DNA of 64,000 nt, from assembly GCF_016735695.1 (NCBI RefSeq), contig NZ_JAERQD010000006.1:62001-126000 (forward strand), in the 5' to 3' direction. This stretch comes from Microvirga zambiensis WSM3693. Lineage in GTDB: Bacteria > Pseudomonadota > Alphaproteobacteria > Rhizobiales > Beijerinckiaceae. The notes under the pieces are model-generated. The model did not search any database. It was not told the DNA's origin and saw only the letters and a list, made by a program, of their open reading frames with translations. Shown here piece by piece: positions 8,826 through 20,356 of the stretch. The position numbers and the translations under genes are program-made. The stretch's first letter is position 1; each line of letters begins with the position of its first letter.

Positions 8826-10990
8826 TCGGCAGCGCCATCACCATTGCGGTTGCAATCCTCGGCTTCGCGGCGATCGCGCAGCAGACGGGCTCCGGCGTCA
8901 GCCAGCCGCCAGCGGAAGCACCGCCGGCGCCCGCGCCGCCCCCGCCGGCACCGACGAACGGATCGCAGTCCCAATCTCAACCGCAGGTCGATGAATCGGC
9001 GCTGCGCTATTTCGCATCCCAGGGCGATACCCGCCGGGTGAATGCCGAAATCGCCCGCCTGCGCGCGCTCTATCCGAACTGGACCCCGCCGAGCGATCTC
9101 TCGCAGCTCTCAGGCAGCCCCGGCGCCCCGCCGCCCGACCCACTCATCGAACGTCTCTGGAACCTCTATCGCGAGGATCGCATCGCGGAGGTTCGCGCGG
9201 CCATCGCCGAGCGCCAGGCCACGGACGCGAACTGGAAGCCGCCGGAGGAGCTGGTCACCGCGCTCGAGACTGTCGAAGCCCGTCGCCGTTTGACCAATGC
9301 GTCCGATACCGGGCAATGGCGGACCGTCCTTTCAGTGGCGACGGAGGTGCCAGGCCTTCTCACCTGCATGAATGTCGACGTGCTCTGGCGCGTGGCGGAG
9401 GCCTTCGCCCGCACCGACCAGCCGAACCGGACGCGGGACGTCTACACCTACATCCTGACGAACTGCGCCACTCCGGCCGAACGCCTGGCGACCCTGCAGA
9501 AGGCGCTCCTCGTTCTGCCAGAGCCGCAGGTCACGGCGCTGCTCCAGTTCGAGCGCAGGACCGGCGACACCCCGGACGATTTCGGCACCATCCGCGACGA
9601 GCTCGCCCGGCGCCGGGTCGAGCGCGCTTCCCTCGACAGCAAGATGACCGCCTCGGCGGACGATCTCGCCGTGGTCGAAAGGATGATCCAGACCAGCGGC
9701 GAAGCGGGTCCTGTGCTGATCCTCGGCTGGTACAACTACCATCACAACAATCCCACACGGGCTCTCGAACTGTTCAAGACCGCACTCGACCGCAACGCCG
9801 GCCCGAAGGCGGCCGAGGGCTATGCCATGTCCCTGCGGGCACTCAACCGCCTCGCGGAGGCCGAGACCTTTGCCTATGAGTGGCGCGAGCGCGCCCCCGA
9901 GAACATGAAGATCTATCTCGACGTGGCGACTGCCCTGCTCAGCCAGGATCCACCGCCGCGCCTCGACACGCAGGTGGTCGGCCGGATCGTTCCGGTGGTC
10001 ATGGCTCAGCGATTCTCCGATGCAGCCCAGGCCCTCGGCTGGTATTCCTACAACACGGAACAGATCCGCACCGCCCGCGACTGGTTCCGCACCGCCCTGA
10101 GCTGGAAGGCTGATGACGAGCCGTCCGCCTATGGTCTCGCCCTGTCGACGCAGCGCCTGAACGACCGGGGCGGGTTCAACGCCGTCGTCGCCCAATGGCG
10201 CAGCCGCTCCCAGCGCATCGCCGATCTGGCGGACGGGGTGAATCCCGCCACGGGACGGCAGGCCGTCGCCGCACAGCCTGCCGTCCCGCAGCCTGCCATG
10301 ACTGCCCCCCCTGCTATGGCCGCTCCCGTCGAGACCGCCCCACCGCCAGCGCAGCCGCGCTATGCGCCCCGCGAGGTCGCAGTGGAGCGGGTCGAAGCCG
10401 AACAGGCTTTCGTCCAGACCGAGGAGAATGTGCGCCGCCGGCAAACACAGGCGCGCTCGGCTCTGGGGCGCAACTGTGCCATCACCCGCAATCCAAGCGG
10501 CCTTTCTGCCGACGCGGCTCTGACCCGCGGCTGGTGCCTGATGGAGGCGAATCGTCCGCTCGAAGCCGTGAACGCCTTCGACCGGGCGATCGCCAATGGC
10601 AGCAGCCGTACCCGGGAGGAGGCCGCCTACGGCAAGTCCCTCGCTTATCTGCGCAAGAACCTGACCTCGGAAGCGGCCATTGCGGCCGCCGAGGCGCCGC
10701 AGAACCGCGAGCGTCGCGTCGAGCTGGGGGCTTCGATCCTGACCCAGCGCGCCCTTGCCGCCTATCGCGACGGACGCTACGTGGAAACGCTCCATGCCCT
10801 CAGCGAGCGTGCCCGCATCGTGCCGGAGCAGAACGACCTGCTGCTGATCCGCGGCTGGTCCTATCTCAAGCTCGGACGCTTTGACGATGCGGAGAAGGTC
10901 TTCCGCGCCGTCCAGCAGACCGGCTATTCGGAAGAGGCGGCCGCCGGCCTGAACGCGATCCGTGAAGTCACCGGACAGGTACGCTATTAA
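8816..10990 (+). CDS. Exported TPR-like repeat protein in the bcsC position
   Basis: 724 residues: a signal sequence (about 1-24), a Pro/Ala linker, then alpha-helical repeats of TPR/Sel1 character, for example around NHNPTRALELFKTAL-like segments, a Pro/Ala-rich hinge near residues 485-515, and two clearer TPR-like units after GWCLMEANRPLEAVNAF. It occupies the place where BcsC sits in enteric bcs operons, and the TPR part fits a periplasmic scaffold that binds the synthase. Unlike BcsC (over 1,100 residues) it ends without any beta-barrel region, so it cannot itself be the outer-membrane pore. It overlaps bcsZ by ten bases. Confidence 0.75.
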   Translation: MRLVGSAITIAVAILGFAAIAQQTGSGVSQPPAEAPPAPAPPPPAPTNGSQSQSQPQVDESALRYFASQGDTRRVNAEIARLRALYPNWTPPSDLSQLSGSPGAPPPDPLIERLWNLYREDRIAEVRAAIAERQATDANWKPPEELVTALETVEARRRLTNASDTGQWRTVLSVATEVPGLLTCMNVDVLWRVAEAFARTDQPNRTRDVYTYILTNCATPAERLATLQKALLVLPEPQVTALLQFERRTGDTPDDFGTIRDELARRRVERASLDSKMTASADDLAVVERMIQTSGEAGPVLILGWYNYHHNNPTRALELFKTALDRNAGPKAAEGYAMSLRALNRLAEAETFAYEWRERAPENMKIYLDVATALLSQDPPPRLDTQVVGRIVPVVMAQRFSDAAQALGWYSYNTEQIRTARDWFRTALSWKADDEPSAYGLALSTQRLNDRGGFNAVVAQWRSRSQRIADLADGVNPATGRQAVAAQPAVPQPAMTAPPAMAAPVETAPPPAQPRYAPREVAVERVEAEQAFVQTEENVRRRQTQARSALGRNCAITRNPSGLSADAALTRGWCLMEANRPLEAVNAFDRAIANGSSRTREEAAYGKSLAYLRKNLTSEAAIAAAEAPQNRERRVELGASILTQRALAAYRDGRYVETLHALSERARIVPEQNDLLLIRGWSYLKLGRFDDAEKVFRAVQQTGYSEEAAAGLNAIREVTGQVRY

Positions 10991-11013
10991 TCCGGGCCGA
11001 GGGCGCCCTGCTG

Positions 11014-11041
11014 TTGCCCGGTGAAACTTTGTGCCTATCTA
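11014..11041 (+). promoter_or_regulatory. Possible promoter of the chemosensory cluster
   Basis: TTGCCC (11014-11019), a 16-base spacer and TATCTA (11036-11041) lie in the 97-base gap between the cellulose operon and the first cheW. A GC-rich inverted repeat (CCGGGC at 10992-10997 with GCCCGG at 11016-11021) precedes it but lacks a T-run, so it is not a clear terminator. The che genes may have their own promoter and also receive read-through from bcs. Confidence 0.3.
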
Positions 11042-11087
11042 AGCCGTGGGCGCGTCCGCCCCTTCCGACTTCTCCCGCGATCCGAGC

Positions 11088-11585
11088 ATGGCAAGCCTGC
11101 AGATCATAGTTTTCGACGTGTGCGGCACCGCCTGCGCCCTGCATAGAAGCGCGGCGCGGGAGTTTCTGCCATTGCCCCGCCTCTGGCGTCCGCCAGCGCT
11201 CCCCCGACCGGTTGCCGGCTTCTTCAACCTGAGCGGCAGCGCGGTCCCGGTTCTCCGGCTCGATGTGCTTTTCGGACTTCCGCAGGAGGATGCCGACGCA
11301 GAGAGCGCGCTTTACCGGCACCTGATCCTGACTGGCGGCTCGAATACGACGGCGCTTCTCGTCGATCGGGTTTTGGATGTGGCGACCATCGACACATCCC
11401 GCCTTTCGCCCGTGCAGCAGGCCGATAGCCTCAACGGCTGCGTCGAGGCGGAGGTCACATGGGAGGAGCGTCTGGTCCATCTGCTTTCGCTCGAGCGGAT
11501 ACTGCTCGCCGAGGAGCGTCAGGCGCTCGCGGAACTCGGACGCCAGGCCCAGAACCGGCTTGGCGAATGGGCGGTCTCGGCCTGA
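11088..11585 (+). CDS. cheW: CheW-like coupling protein (first copy)
   Basis: 165-residue CheW-domain protein that would bridge the receptor and CheA in a signalling array. The sequence shows the usual opening strand (LQIIVFDVCGTACALH), the LPRLWRPPALPRPVAGFFNLSG segment corresponding to the P-x-V-x-G-x-xNLRG core, and a PVLRLDVLF strand. I use the ATG at 11088; a GTG at 11046 would add 14 residues with no domain content. It differs strongly from the second CheW (13030), as in Wsp-type systems that carry two CheW proteins. Its stop is fused to the cheR start (TGATG). Confidence 0.88.
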   Translation: MASLQIIVFDVCGTACALHRSAAREFLPLPRLWRPPALPRPVAGFFNLSGSAVPVLRLDVLFGLPQEDADAESALYRHLILTGGSNTTALLVDRVLDVATIDTSRLSPVQQADSLNGCVEAEVTWEERLVHLLSLERILLAEERQALAELGRQAQNRLGEWAVSA

Positions 11586-13027
11586 TGGCGGCACGCGCCG
11601 TCGCCGCTCCGCTGATCGATGCAGGCTTCCCGCAGCTGAAGAGCCGCATCATCGAGCGCACCGGGCATTTCTATTACCAGGACAAGGACGACCTCCTGTG
11701 GGAGCGCGTGCGCAAGCGTCTGCGTGCGACCGGCCTTCCCGATTCGACGCGATATCTGACCCTCCTCGACGATGCGATTTCGGGACCTGCCGAATGGGGC
11801 CGTCTGGAAGCCGAGATCACCATCGGCGAAACCTTCTTCTTCCGTTATGCGGAGCAGTTCACCGCTCTGCGCGACACGATCCTGCCCGAGATCATCGCGC
11901 GTAAGAGTGCCACGCGGCGGCTGCGCATCTGGAGCGCCGGCTGCTCCACGGGAGCCGAGGCCTTTTCCCTCTCGATTCTCGTGAACGAGATTCTCGGGAA
12001 AAGCCTGGAGGATTGGCGCATCGTCATCCTCGGCACCGATATCAACGACAGCTTCCTCAAGGCGGCGCGACAAGCGCAGTTCGGAAAATGGGCGCTGCGC
12101 TCGATGCCGCCGCAGGAACGGGAGCGGTATTTCATCGGCATCGACAAGGACCGATGGCAGGTGCGGCCGGAGTTCCGCTCCATCGTCCGCTTCGAGCGCC
12201 ACAACCTGCTGAGCCTTCTCGACGGAACCTCGCCGCTGGAACTCACGGAATTCGACCTGATTCTTTGCCGCAACGTCCTGATCTATTTTCATCCGGACAC
12301 CGTCGTCGAGCTCGTGGGAGCCTTGCGCGACCGCCTCACCGAGGACGGCTGGATGCTGCTCGGGCATGCGGAGCCCAATCCCACCTTCTCAACCATGATG
12401 CAGGTGGTGAATCTGCCGGGAACGGTGGCCTATCGCCATGGATCGGGAGCGGCGACGACGCCGGCTCCCCCCGTCTCGCAACTCCCGGCTCTGCCGCCGC
12501 CGGAGTGGAAGCCGTTCCTGCCGCCGCCGAAACCGGCGGAGCCTGTCAAAGCGAAGCGGCAAGCGCCGCCCTCGGCCCCGACCTTGCCGAAGGCTCCCTC
12601 GGCATCCGACGAGCCGGATGCCCTGCTGGAGGAGATCAGGGCGCGAGCCGATGCAGGCGATTTCGCCGCCGCGGACGGGCTCTGCCGCAAGGCCTTGGCC
12701 GAACAGCCTCTCGATGCCAGACTGCACTTTTATCGCGGTCTCGTCCTGCGGGAGCTCAGGCGCCCCGGCGAGTCGGAGAAAAGCTTCCTTAACAGCCTCT
12801 ACCTCGATAAAAGCTTCGCCATGGCTCACTATCACCTTGGTCTCCTGCTGCTTGCGGACGGCAGATCCGGTTCCGGACGGCGCTCTCTGACCAATGCGGC
12901 CCGTATTGCAGCCACCATGCCTGGCGACCGCCAGCTCGATGAAGCGGACGGGCTCACGGCGAAGGATCTGCGAGACCTTGTCCGCGCGCATCTCGCCGCA
13001 GATACGCCTGCGAGGCGCGGAGGCTGA
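11585..13027 (+). CDS. cheR: CheR methyltransferase with C-terminal TPR domain
   Basis: 480 residues. It uses S-adenosylmethionine to methylate glutamates of the chemoreceptor and so set adaptation. The CheR domain spans about 10-285, with the SAM loop IWSAGCSTGAEAFS (115-128), the acidic GTDIND stretch (150-155) and LCRNVLIYF (227-235). A proline-rich linker (about 295-340) leads to two TPR units (about 343-445). A CheR-TPR fusion is the WspC/FrzF arrangement, in which the TPR contacts the receptor or partners instead of a pentapeptide tether. The start is set by the TGATG junction with cheW. Confidence 0.93.
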   Translation: MAARAVAAPLIDAGFPQLKSRIIERTGHFYYQDKDDLLWERVRKRLRATGLPDSTRYLTLLDDAISGPAEWGRLEAEITIGETFFFRYAEQFTALRDTILPEIIARKSATRRLRIWSAGCSTGAEAFSLSILVNEILGKSLEDWRIVILGTDINDSFLKAARQAQFGKWALRSMPPQERERYFIGIDKDRWQVRPEFRSIVRFERHNLLSLLDGTSPLELTEFDLILCRNVLIYFHPDTVVELVGALRDRLTEDGWMLLGHAEPNPTFSTMMQVVNLPGTVAYRHGSGAATTPAPPVSQLPALPPPEWKPFLPPPKPAEPVKAKRQAPPSAPTLPKAPSASDEPDALLEEIRARADAGDFAAADGLCRKALAEQPLDARLHFYRGLVLRELRRPGESEKSFLNSLYLDKSFAMAHYHLGLLLLADGRSGSGRRSLTNAARIAATMPGDRQLDEADGLTAKDLRDLVRAHLAADTPARRGG

Positions 13028-13029
13028 CC

Positions 13030-13626
13030 ATGGCGAAATCTGTACGCCGCAAGCTGCATCAAATGGCCCAGTTCCGCGTCCGCTCGGCGGAGGAGCGGAG
13101 ACGGCAGATCCTCGACGACAGAACCGCGAACCTGGCCGCCCGCAAGGATGCCTCGGCACCCGCCGAAGCGCCCGCCCGCGCGCTGGTCTGCGGCTCGGGC
13201 CGCGAGCGTTTCGGCATCCCTGTCGAGGTTGTGGCGGAAATTCTGCCGGCGCAGAAATGCGTTCCCGTTCCCGATGCGGCGCCGGCCCTGATTGGCCTCT
13301 TCGGCCGCGGTGGACGGCTGGTGAGCGTGATCGACCTGGCGGTCGCCCTTGGCCTCGAACCGGCCGCCGCGGACGATGGGGACCAGCACTTCGTGCTCCT
13401 GCGGCGCGAGCAGCCCCAGGTGGCCCTGAGGGTCGAGCGCGCCTACGCGGTTTCCGAGATTCTCCCGCTGGCCGGCGAGGAGGCGGCGGGTTTCCGAAAC
13501 GATGCGGTCACCGGCTATGCCAGGCCAGCGGCCGGGATGTCCGACCAAGAAGAAACCCTGTCCCTTCTCGACACCGAGCGCCTCCTGCGCCCCTTCCTGC
13601 CCTCTTCCCCTGTTCCTGGAGTCTGA
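13030..13626 (+). CDS. cheW: CheW-like coupling protein (second copy)
   Basis: 198 residues: a basic N-terminal extension of about 45 residues ([24 protein letters not shown]), then a CheW domain starting at [19 protein letters not shown], with [13 protein letters not shown] and [21 protein letters not shown] as the conserved core. The order cheW-cheR(TPR)-cheW matches wspB-wspC-wspD. The start is two bases after the cheR stop. The basic N-terminus is not part of the normal domain and its role is unknown. Confidence 0.9.
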   Translation: MAKSVRRKLHQMAQFRVRSAEERRRQILDDRTANLAARKDASAPAEAPARALVCGSGRERFGIPVEVVAEILPAQKCVPVPDAAPALIGLFGRGGRLVSVIDLAVALGLEPAAADDGDQHFVLLRREQPQVALRVERAYAVSEILPLAGEEAAGFRNDAVTGYARPAAGMSDQEETLSLLDTERLLRPFLPSSPVPGV

Positions 13627-13627
13627 C

Positions 13628-15304
13628 GTGACGATCTCGATCGCCAACCGTATTCTTCTCGGCTTCGCCGTCATCGTCGCGCTCATGGTCGGGCTCGGCA
13701 TCTACGCCATCAACCAGCTCGACGACGTCCGGACTTCGACGGAAACGATCGTCACGCGCGACCTCGCCCTGATGCGCCAGCTCGAGGATGTCGGAGACCG
13801 GCAGAACGTGATGCGCGGATTGCGCGAAGAAATCCTCTCCCGCTTCTTCCTGCGCTCCCTCGGCCAGCAGCAGGTGGCCGGCGACGATCTCGCCCGCTCC
13901 TGGGAGCAGCAGGCGGCGGCAACGGAAGCATCCCTCGATCAGGCACTTGCGACGGTGAATGGTTTCTCGACGACCTCCGTCACGTCGCAGCGGGCCGATG
14001 CCTGGCGGCGGATCATCGAAAGCTTGAATCGCGCCGGCGCGGACTTGCGCCAGCTGCGCACGACAAGCGAACGGCAGTTCGCAGCCCTGCAGAGCAACGA
14101 TCTCGCCACAGTGATTGCTGCCCAAGGCGCCCTGAACGGCAGCCGAGAATCCTGGAACCGCAATCTCGCACAGGCCCGCAGCATCCTCAGCGAAGCGATC
14201 ACCATCGGGCAGCGGCGGATCGGAGAGGTCTACGAGCAGAGCCGCATGTCGATCATCCTGGCCCTGGCCGGAGCGGCTCTCCTCAGCATCATCATCACCT
14301 ATGCCCTGCGTTCCTCCATCACCGGTCCGCTGGGCACCTTCATGGGCTTCGTCGAGCGGGTCGGGCGCGGCGAGCTCGGCGGTCAGATGGCTGTCACGGG
14401 CAAGGATGAGATCGGGCATCTCGGCACGACCCTCAACACCATGGTCGACGGGTTGCGGCAGCTCGCCCGGCAAAGCCGCGAAGCAACGGAAAACCTGAAC
14501 GCAGCCGCTGCCGAGATCCGGGCTTCGACCCAGGAGCAGGCAGCCTCCGTGGAAGAGCAGCTTGCCGCCGTGCAGGAAACGGCCGCGACGGTCGACGAGA
14601 TCACACATTCCGGCACGCAGATCGGCAAGCGCGCGCAGGAGGTCATCGCCTCGGCGCAGGCCGCCGCGCAGACCAGCATGTCTGGATTGCAGGCCGTGGA
14701 GGAAACCGCCCGCGCCATGGACTCCATCCGCGAGCAGGCTGAAGCGGTGGCGGAGAACATCGTCGCCTTGAGCGAGAAGACGCAGGCTGTCGGCGAGATC
14801 ATCACATCGGTCAACGACATTTCGGAGCGCACACATCTGCTCGCGCTCAACGCAGCGATCGAGGCGGCTGCAGCCGGCGAGAACGGCCGCAGCTTCGCGG
14901 TCGTGGCCTCCGAGATGAAGACGCTCGCCGATCAGGCGAAGGACGCGACGCTTCAGGTCCGCTCGATCCTCGGCGACATTCAGCGCGGCATCAACTCATC
15001 CGTCATGCTGACCGAGGAAGCCGTGAAGCGCGTCGCTGCAGGCAAGGAACGTACGGACATTACGCAGCAGACCATCACCGGCATTTCGGGCCAGATTCAG
15101 GAGAGCGTCCAGACCTTCCAGCAGATCATCGCCTCGACCAATCAGCAGCAGCTCGGCATCGAGCAGGTGATGGGCGCCTTGCAGAACATCCGCCAGGCGA
15201 GCCAGCAGACGGCGGCCGGCACGCGCCAGCTCGATACGGCGGCGGCCAACTTGTCCAGCCTTGCGCAGCAGCTCCTCGGCCTTGCCGAGCGCTATCGCCT
15301 GTAA
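13628..15304 (+). CDS. Methyl-accepting chemotaxis protein
   Basis: 558 residues from a GTG one base after the cheW stop. Transmembrane helices at about 8-28 and 206-227 bracket a roughly 178-residue helical periplasmic domain that looks like a four-helix bundle sensor, so the signal is sensed outside the membrane but is not identifiable. A HAMP domain (about 228-280) follows, then the long antiparallel coiled coil of the signalling domain. Its hairpin tip ([20 protein letters not shown], near 395-415) is the CheA/CheW contact. No C-terminal CheR-tethering pentapeptide is present, which fits CheR using its TPR domain instead. This is the only receptor in the window. Confidence 0.95.
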   Translation: MTISIANRILLGFAVIVALMVGLGIYAINQLDDVRTSTETIVTRDLALMRQLEDVGDRQNVMRGLREEILSRFFLRSLGQQQVAGDDLARSWEQQAAATEASLDQALATVNGFSTTSVTSQRADAWRRIIESLNRAGADLRQLRTTSERQFAALQSNDLATVIAAQGALNGSRESWNRNLAQARSILSEAITIGQRRIGEVYEQSRMSIILALAGAALLSIIITYALRSSITGPLGTFMGFVERVGRGELGGQMAVTGKDEIGHLGTTLNTMVDGLRQLARQSREATENLNAAAAEIRASTQEQAASVEEQLAAVQETAATVDEITHSGTQIGKRAQEVIASAQAAAQTSMSGLQAVEETARAMDSIREQAEAVAENIVALSEKTQAVGEIITSVNDISERTHLLALNAAIEAAAAGENGRSFAVVASEMKTLADQAKDATLQVRSILGDIQRGINSSVMLTEEAVKRVAAGKERTDITQQTITGISGQIQESVQTFQQIIASTNQQQLGIEQVMGALQNIRQASQQTAAGTRQLDTAAANLSSLAQQLLGLAERYRL

Positions 15305-15331
15305 TTCGGCGCCGATGGAGACGCGCGCATC

Positions 15332-17548
15332 GTGACGGATATCCGCAAGCAGCTCCTGGCCGCCTTCGAGGTCGAACACCGGGAGCATCTCCAGGCGATC
15401 CGCTCCGCGCTCGATCACGCGGATCGCGGCGAGATCGACCTGACGGACGTTTTTCGCCGGGCGCACAGCCTCAAGGGCGCCGCCCGCGCGGTCGACCTGC
15501 CGGCAGTCGAGGAAGTCGCGCACCAGCTCGAAGCGCTGTTCTCGCAGGTGCTCGAAGGCCAGCGTGCTCTCGATGCGCCGAATGTCGCGACCGTGCGGCA
15601 GAATCTCGACCTGATCGAGGATCTCGTTGCGGATCTGTCGAAGCCGCCGGAGCCGAAATCGCCGACGCTGGCCATTCCGATCACGCCGCCCGCATCCGGC
15701 GAGCCGGAATCTCCCGCTCCGAAGGCCGATGCAGCGGAGGGTGGTGCAGGCTCCTATCTGCGCGTCGCGGCCGAGCAGATGGAGGAACTTTCCGATTCCA
15801 TGCATCGGCTGCTCACGGAGCTGCAGGCGGACGAGGGGATTGACGACACGCTGCGGCAGATGGAGCAGGAAATCCGCGGGCTGCGCCGCGGCTGGGACCA
15901 GCTTTATGCACAGGTGAATGCCCTGAGCTCGGCCGCTCGGGAGGGGGCGAACCCGGCAGCTGCGCGCAACGGCGCCTCGTTCGCCCCTCGACTGCGCGAT
16001 TTCGATCAGGGTCTCAAAGTCCTGTTCCGCCGGCTCTCCGCCCTGTCGCGCGAGCGGCGGCAATCGCGCTGGTCAATCGCGCAGGCCGCGAGCGAGGTCC
16101 GCGACAACATCGACCGCGTCTCTCTCGTCTCGGCCGAGACGGTCTTCGGCGGCTTCGGCCACATGGTGCGCGAGATCGCCCGAAATGCGGGACGGGACGT
16201 CCATGTACGCACCATCGGTCTCGACATCCAGGTCGACCGGCAGGTGCTCCAGGCCCTCAAGGACGCCGTGATGCATCTCCTGCGCAATGCGGTGAGCCAC
16301 GGAGTGGACACGCCGGAGGAGCGCGCCGCCAGGGGCAAGCCCGAGCGGGCGGAGGTAACCCTGGAGTTGGCCTCCCGCGGAGGGCGCCTCGCCATCAGCA
16401 TACGCGACGACGGGCGCGGACCGGATCTTCACCGAATCGAGCAGGTGGCCATCGAGCGCGGTCTGCTCCAGCCGCGCAGCCCAGACCATCCGCCGCCGAT
16501 GATGGATCAGCTGCTCGGTCTCGTCTTCACGCCCGGATTCTCGACCGCGCCCGAGGTGGACCGTCTCTCGGGCCGGGGCATGGGTCTTTCCGTGGTGGCG
16601 GAAGCTGCACGCAGGCTGCAAGGCACCGTTCTCCTGCGACCGCGCTTTCCTCACGGGACCGAGGTACTGCTGAACGTGCCCTTCACCGCGGCACGGCAGC
16701 CGCTGCTGCTGCTGGAGGCCGAGGGGCGGATGTTCGGAATGCCTTCCCATGCGGTCGAGCGATTGCTGCGGCTACGCTCCGAGGCGCTGGAAAGTGTGGA
16801 AGGCCGTCCGGCGGCTCGGATCGAGATCGGGGGACAGGACGTTATCGTCCCAGTCGTCGCCCTCGCAGCTCTGACAGGATCCCCGAATGCCCCCCTCCCC
16901 ACAGAGGCCGGACACGTGAAGGCCGTTCTCGTCCGTCACGGTTCGCGCTCCTGCGCGCTTGCCGTCAATACGTTCCACGACGTGCGCACCATGCTGGTCA
17001 GCGACGTGCAGGCGATCGGGCTCGGTGAACTGGTCTCCGGAACGGTCCTTCTGGAGAACGAGATGCCGGCCCTCGTGCTCAGCCCGGACAAGCTGATCGA
17101 TCATTGGGTCAGGAACGAAGGCAGGCTGGCGGCGGGCGGCCTCGGTCTCGCCCAATGGGCGCCCGAGGAAGAGCGGCGCGCCCGGACAATCCTCGTGGTC
17201 GACGATTCCATCACGACCCGTACCCTCGAGAAGGGCATTCTCGAGGCGCAGGGCTACGAGGTCCTCCTCAGCGTCGACGGGATCGACGCCCTTAACGTCC
17301 TGCGTTCCGGCGACGCGATCGTCGATCTCGTCATCGCGGATGTGGAAATGCCGCGCATGGACGGATTCGGCCTGCTGCAGGCGATCAAGACCGATCCGCG
17401 GCTTTCCGCCGTTCCCGTCATCCTCATGACCTCACGCGCCGCCCCGGAGGATGTGCGCAAGGGTCTCGATCTGGGCGCCAGCGCCTATATTACCAAGCAG
17501 AAGTTCGATCAGCGCGAGCTCTTGGCGACGATCGGACAGGTGCTGTGA
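15332..17548 (+). CDS. cheA: Hybrid CheA histidine kinase with C-terminal receiver
   Basis: 738 residues from a GTG start. The Hpt domain carries the phosphorylated histidine H45 in AHSLKG; then come the dimerisation region and an HATPase domain (N box in ALKDAVMHLLRNAVSHG near 306-324, DDGRGPDL, GRGMGLSVV), a CheW-like domain (about 455-600) and a receiver domain (about 615-738) with VVDDS and phosphoacceptor D670 in IADVEMP. CheA-REC fusions occur in WspE, FrzE and Rhodospirillum centenum CheA3, where the receiver acts as a phosphate sink or relay. No cheY is adjacent, so phosphate probably flows to its own receiver, to CheB and to the kinases downstream. Confidence 0.96.
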   Translation: MTDIRKQLLAAFEVEHREHLQAIRSALDHADRGEIDLTDVFRRAHSLKGAARAVDLPAVEEVAHQLEALFSQVLEGQRALDAPNVATVRQNLDLIEDLVADLSKPPEPKSPTLAIPITPPASGEPESPAPKADAAEGGAGSYLRVAAEQMEELSDSMHRLLTELQADEGIDDTLRQMEQEIRGLRRGWDQLYAQVNALSSAAREGANPAAARNGASFAPRLRDFDQGLKVLFRRLSALSRERRQSRWSIAQAASEVRDNIDRVSLVSAETVFGGFGHMVREIARNAGRDVHVRTIGLDIQVDRQVLQALKDAVMHLLRNAVSHGVDTPEERAARGKPERAEVTLELASRGGRLAISIRDDGRGPDLHRIEQVAIERGLLQPRSPDHPPPMMDQLLGLVFTPGFSTAPEVDRLSGRGMGLSVVAEAARRLQGTVLLRPRFPHGTEVLLNVPFTAARQPLLLLEAEGRMFGMPSHAVERLLRLRSEALESVEGRPAARIEIGGQDVIVPVVALAALTGSPNAPLPTEAGHVKAVLVRHGSRSCALAVNTFHDVRTMLVSDVQAIGLGELVSGTVLLENEMPALVLSPDKLIDHWVRNEGRLAAGGLGLAQWAPEEERRARTILVVDDSITTRTLEKGILEAQGYEVLLSVDGIDALNVLRSGDAIVDLVIADVEMPRMDGFGLLQAIKTDPRLSAVPVILMTSRAAPEDVRKGLDLGASAYITKQKFDQRELLATIGQVL

Positions 17549-17558
17549 GTTTCATGCG

Positions 17559-18631
17559 ATGAGTATGGCGCATCAGCCGCGGGTCCGTGTGATGGTCGTC
17601 GAGGATTCCCTCGTCGTCCGTCAGCTGCTGGTCCATATCATCGCCAGCGATCCCCGCCTCGTGGTCGCCGCTGCCGTCAGCTCGGCGGAGGAGGCCCTGC
17701 AGGAGATCGGTCGGGTGCAGCCGGACGTGGTCTCGATGGATATTCGCCTGCCGGGCATGGATGGGCTGGAAGCAACCCGCCGGATCATGTCGGAGCATCC
17801 GACACCTATCGTCGTCATCGCCGACAGCATCGAGGATTCCTCGCTCAAGATATCCATGAACGCGCTGCGCGCCGGCGCGCTCACGGTGGTCGAGAAGCCG
17901 GTCGGTCTCTCCAGCGCCAATTATGCCGGGATCGCCACCACCATCTGCACGCAGCTCTACATCATGAGCCAGGTTCCGGTGGTCCGGCAGCGTTCCTTCG
18001 CGCCCTGGCGCGAGAAGGCGACGATTTCGGCTTCGCGCCGTGATCTGGAATGGAAGGCGGCGCGTCCGAGCGTCATGGGCATCGCCGCCTCGACCGGCGG
18101 GCCGCCCGCGCTTGCCAAGGTCCTGAGTGCTCTGCCGGGAGATTTCCCGCTGCCGGTTCTTCTCGTCCAGCACATGGGCGCTCCCTTCATGGAGGGCTTC
18201 GCCTCCTGGCTCAACGGACTGATGCCGCTCGACGTTCGCCTCGCGCAGGACCAGGAGATCCCCTCGCCCGGCCGCGTCTATGTCGCCCCAGGCGACCGGC
18301 ATCTTCTGCTCTCGCCCGCGGGTACGTTGAAGGTGAGCGGAGAACCTCCCCTCGGCAATCAGCGCCCCTCGGCCACGATGCTGTTCCAGTCGATTGCCCG
18401 GTCTGCGGGCCGGAGGGGCCTCGGCGTCATTCTTACCGGCATGGGCGAGGACGGGGCGCAGGGCCTCGTCGAGATGCGCCAGGCCGGCGGCTATGCCTTG
18501 GCCGAGGACGATAGCACCGCCGTCGTCTACGGCATGCCGGCAGCAGCAGCCCGCCTGGGCGGCGTCAATCTCAGCCTGCCCCTCGACCTCATCGGCCCGC
18601 GGATCCTGAAATTGGCGCAAGGGGACGGCGA

Positions 18632-18635
<4 letters not shown>
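17559..18635 (+). CDS. cheB: CheB methylesterase/response regulator
   Basis: 358 residues. The receiver domain (about 8-125, phosphoacceptor D61 in SMDIRLPGMDG) controls a C-terminal methylesterase (about 168-350) that removes methyl groups from the receptor and opposes CheR. The catalytic triad is visible as S178 (AASTGG), H205 (VQHMG) and D298 (GMGEDGA). The two possible ATGs are 17559 and 17565; I use the first, ten bases after cheA. It corresponds to WspF/CheB3. Its stop overlaps the next kinase gene by four bases (ATGA). Confidence 0.95.

Positions 18636-20352
<1,717 letters not shown>

Positions 20353-20356
<4 letters not shown>

Noticed and set aside
11001..11021. Terminator between the cellulose and che genes
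   Set aside because: The inverted repeats are GC-rich but there is no T-run, and read-through is plausible; not listed as a terminator.
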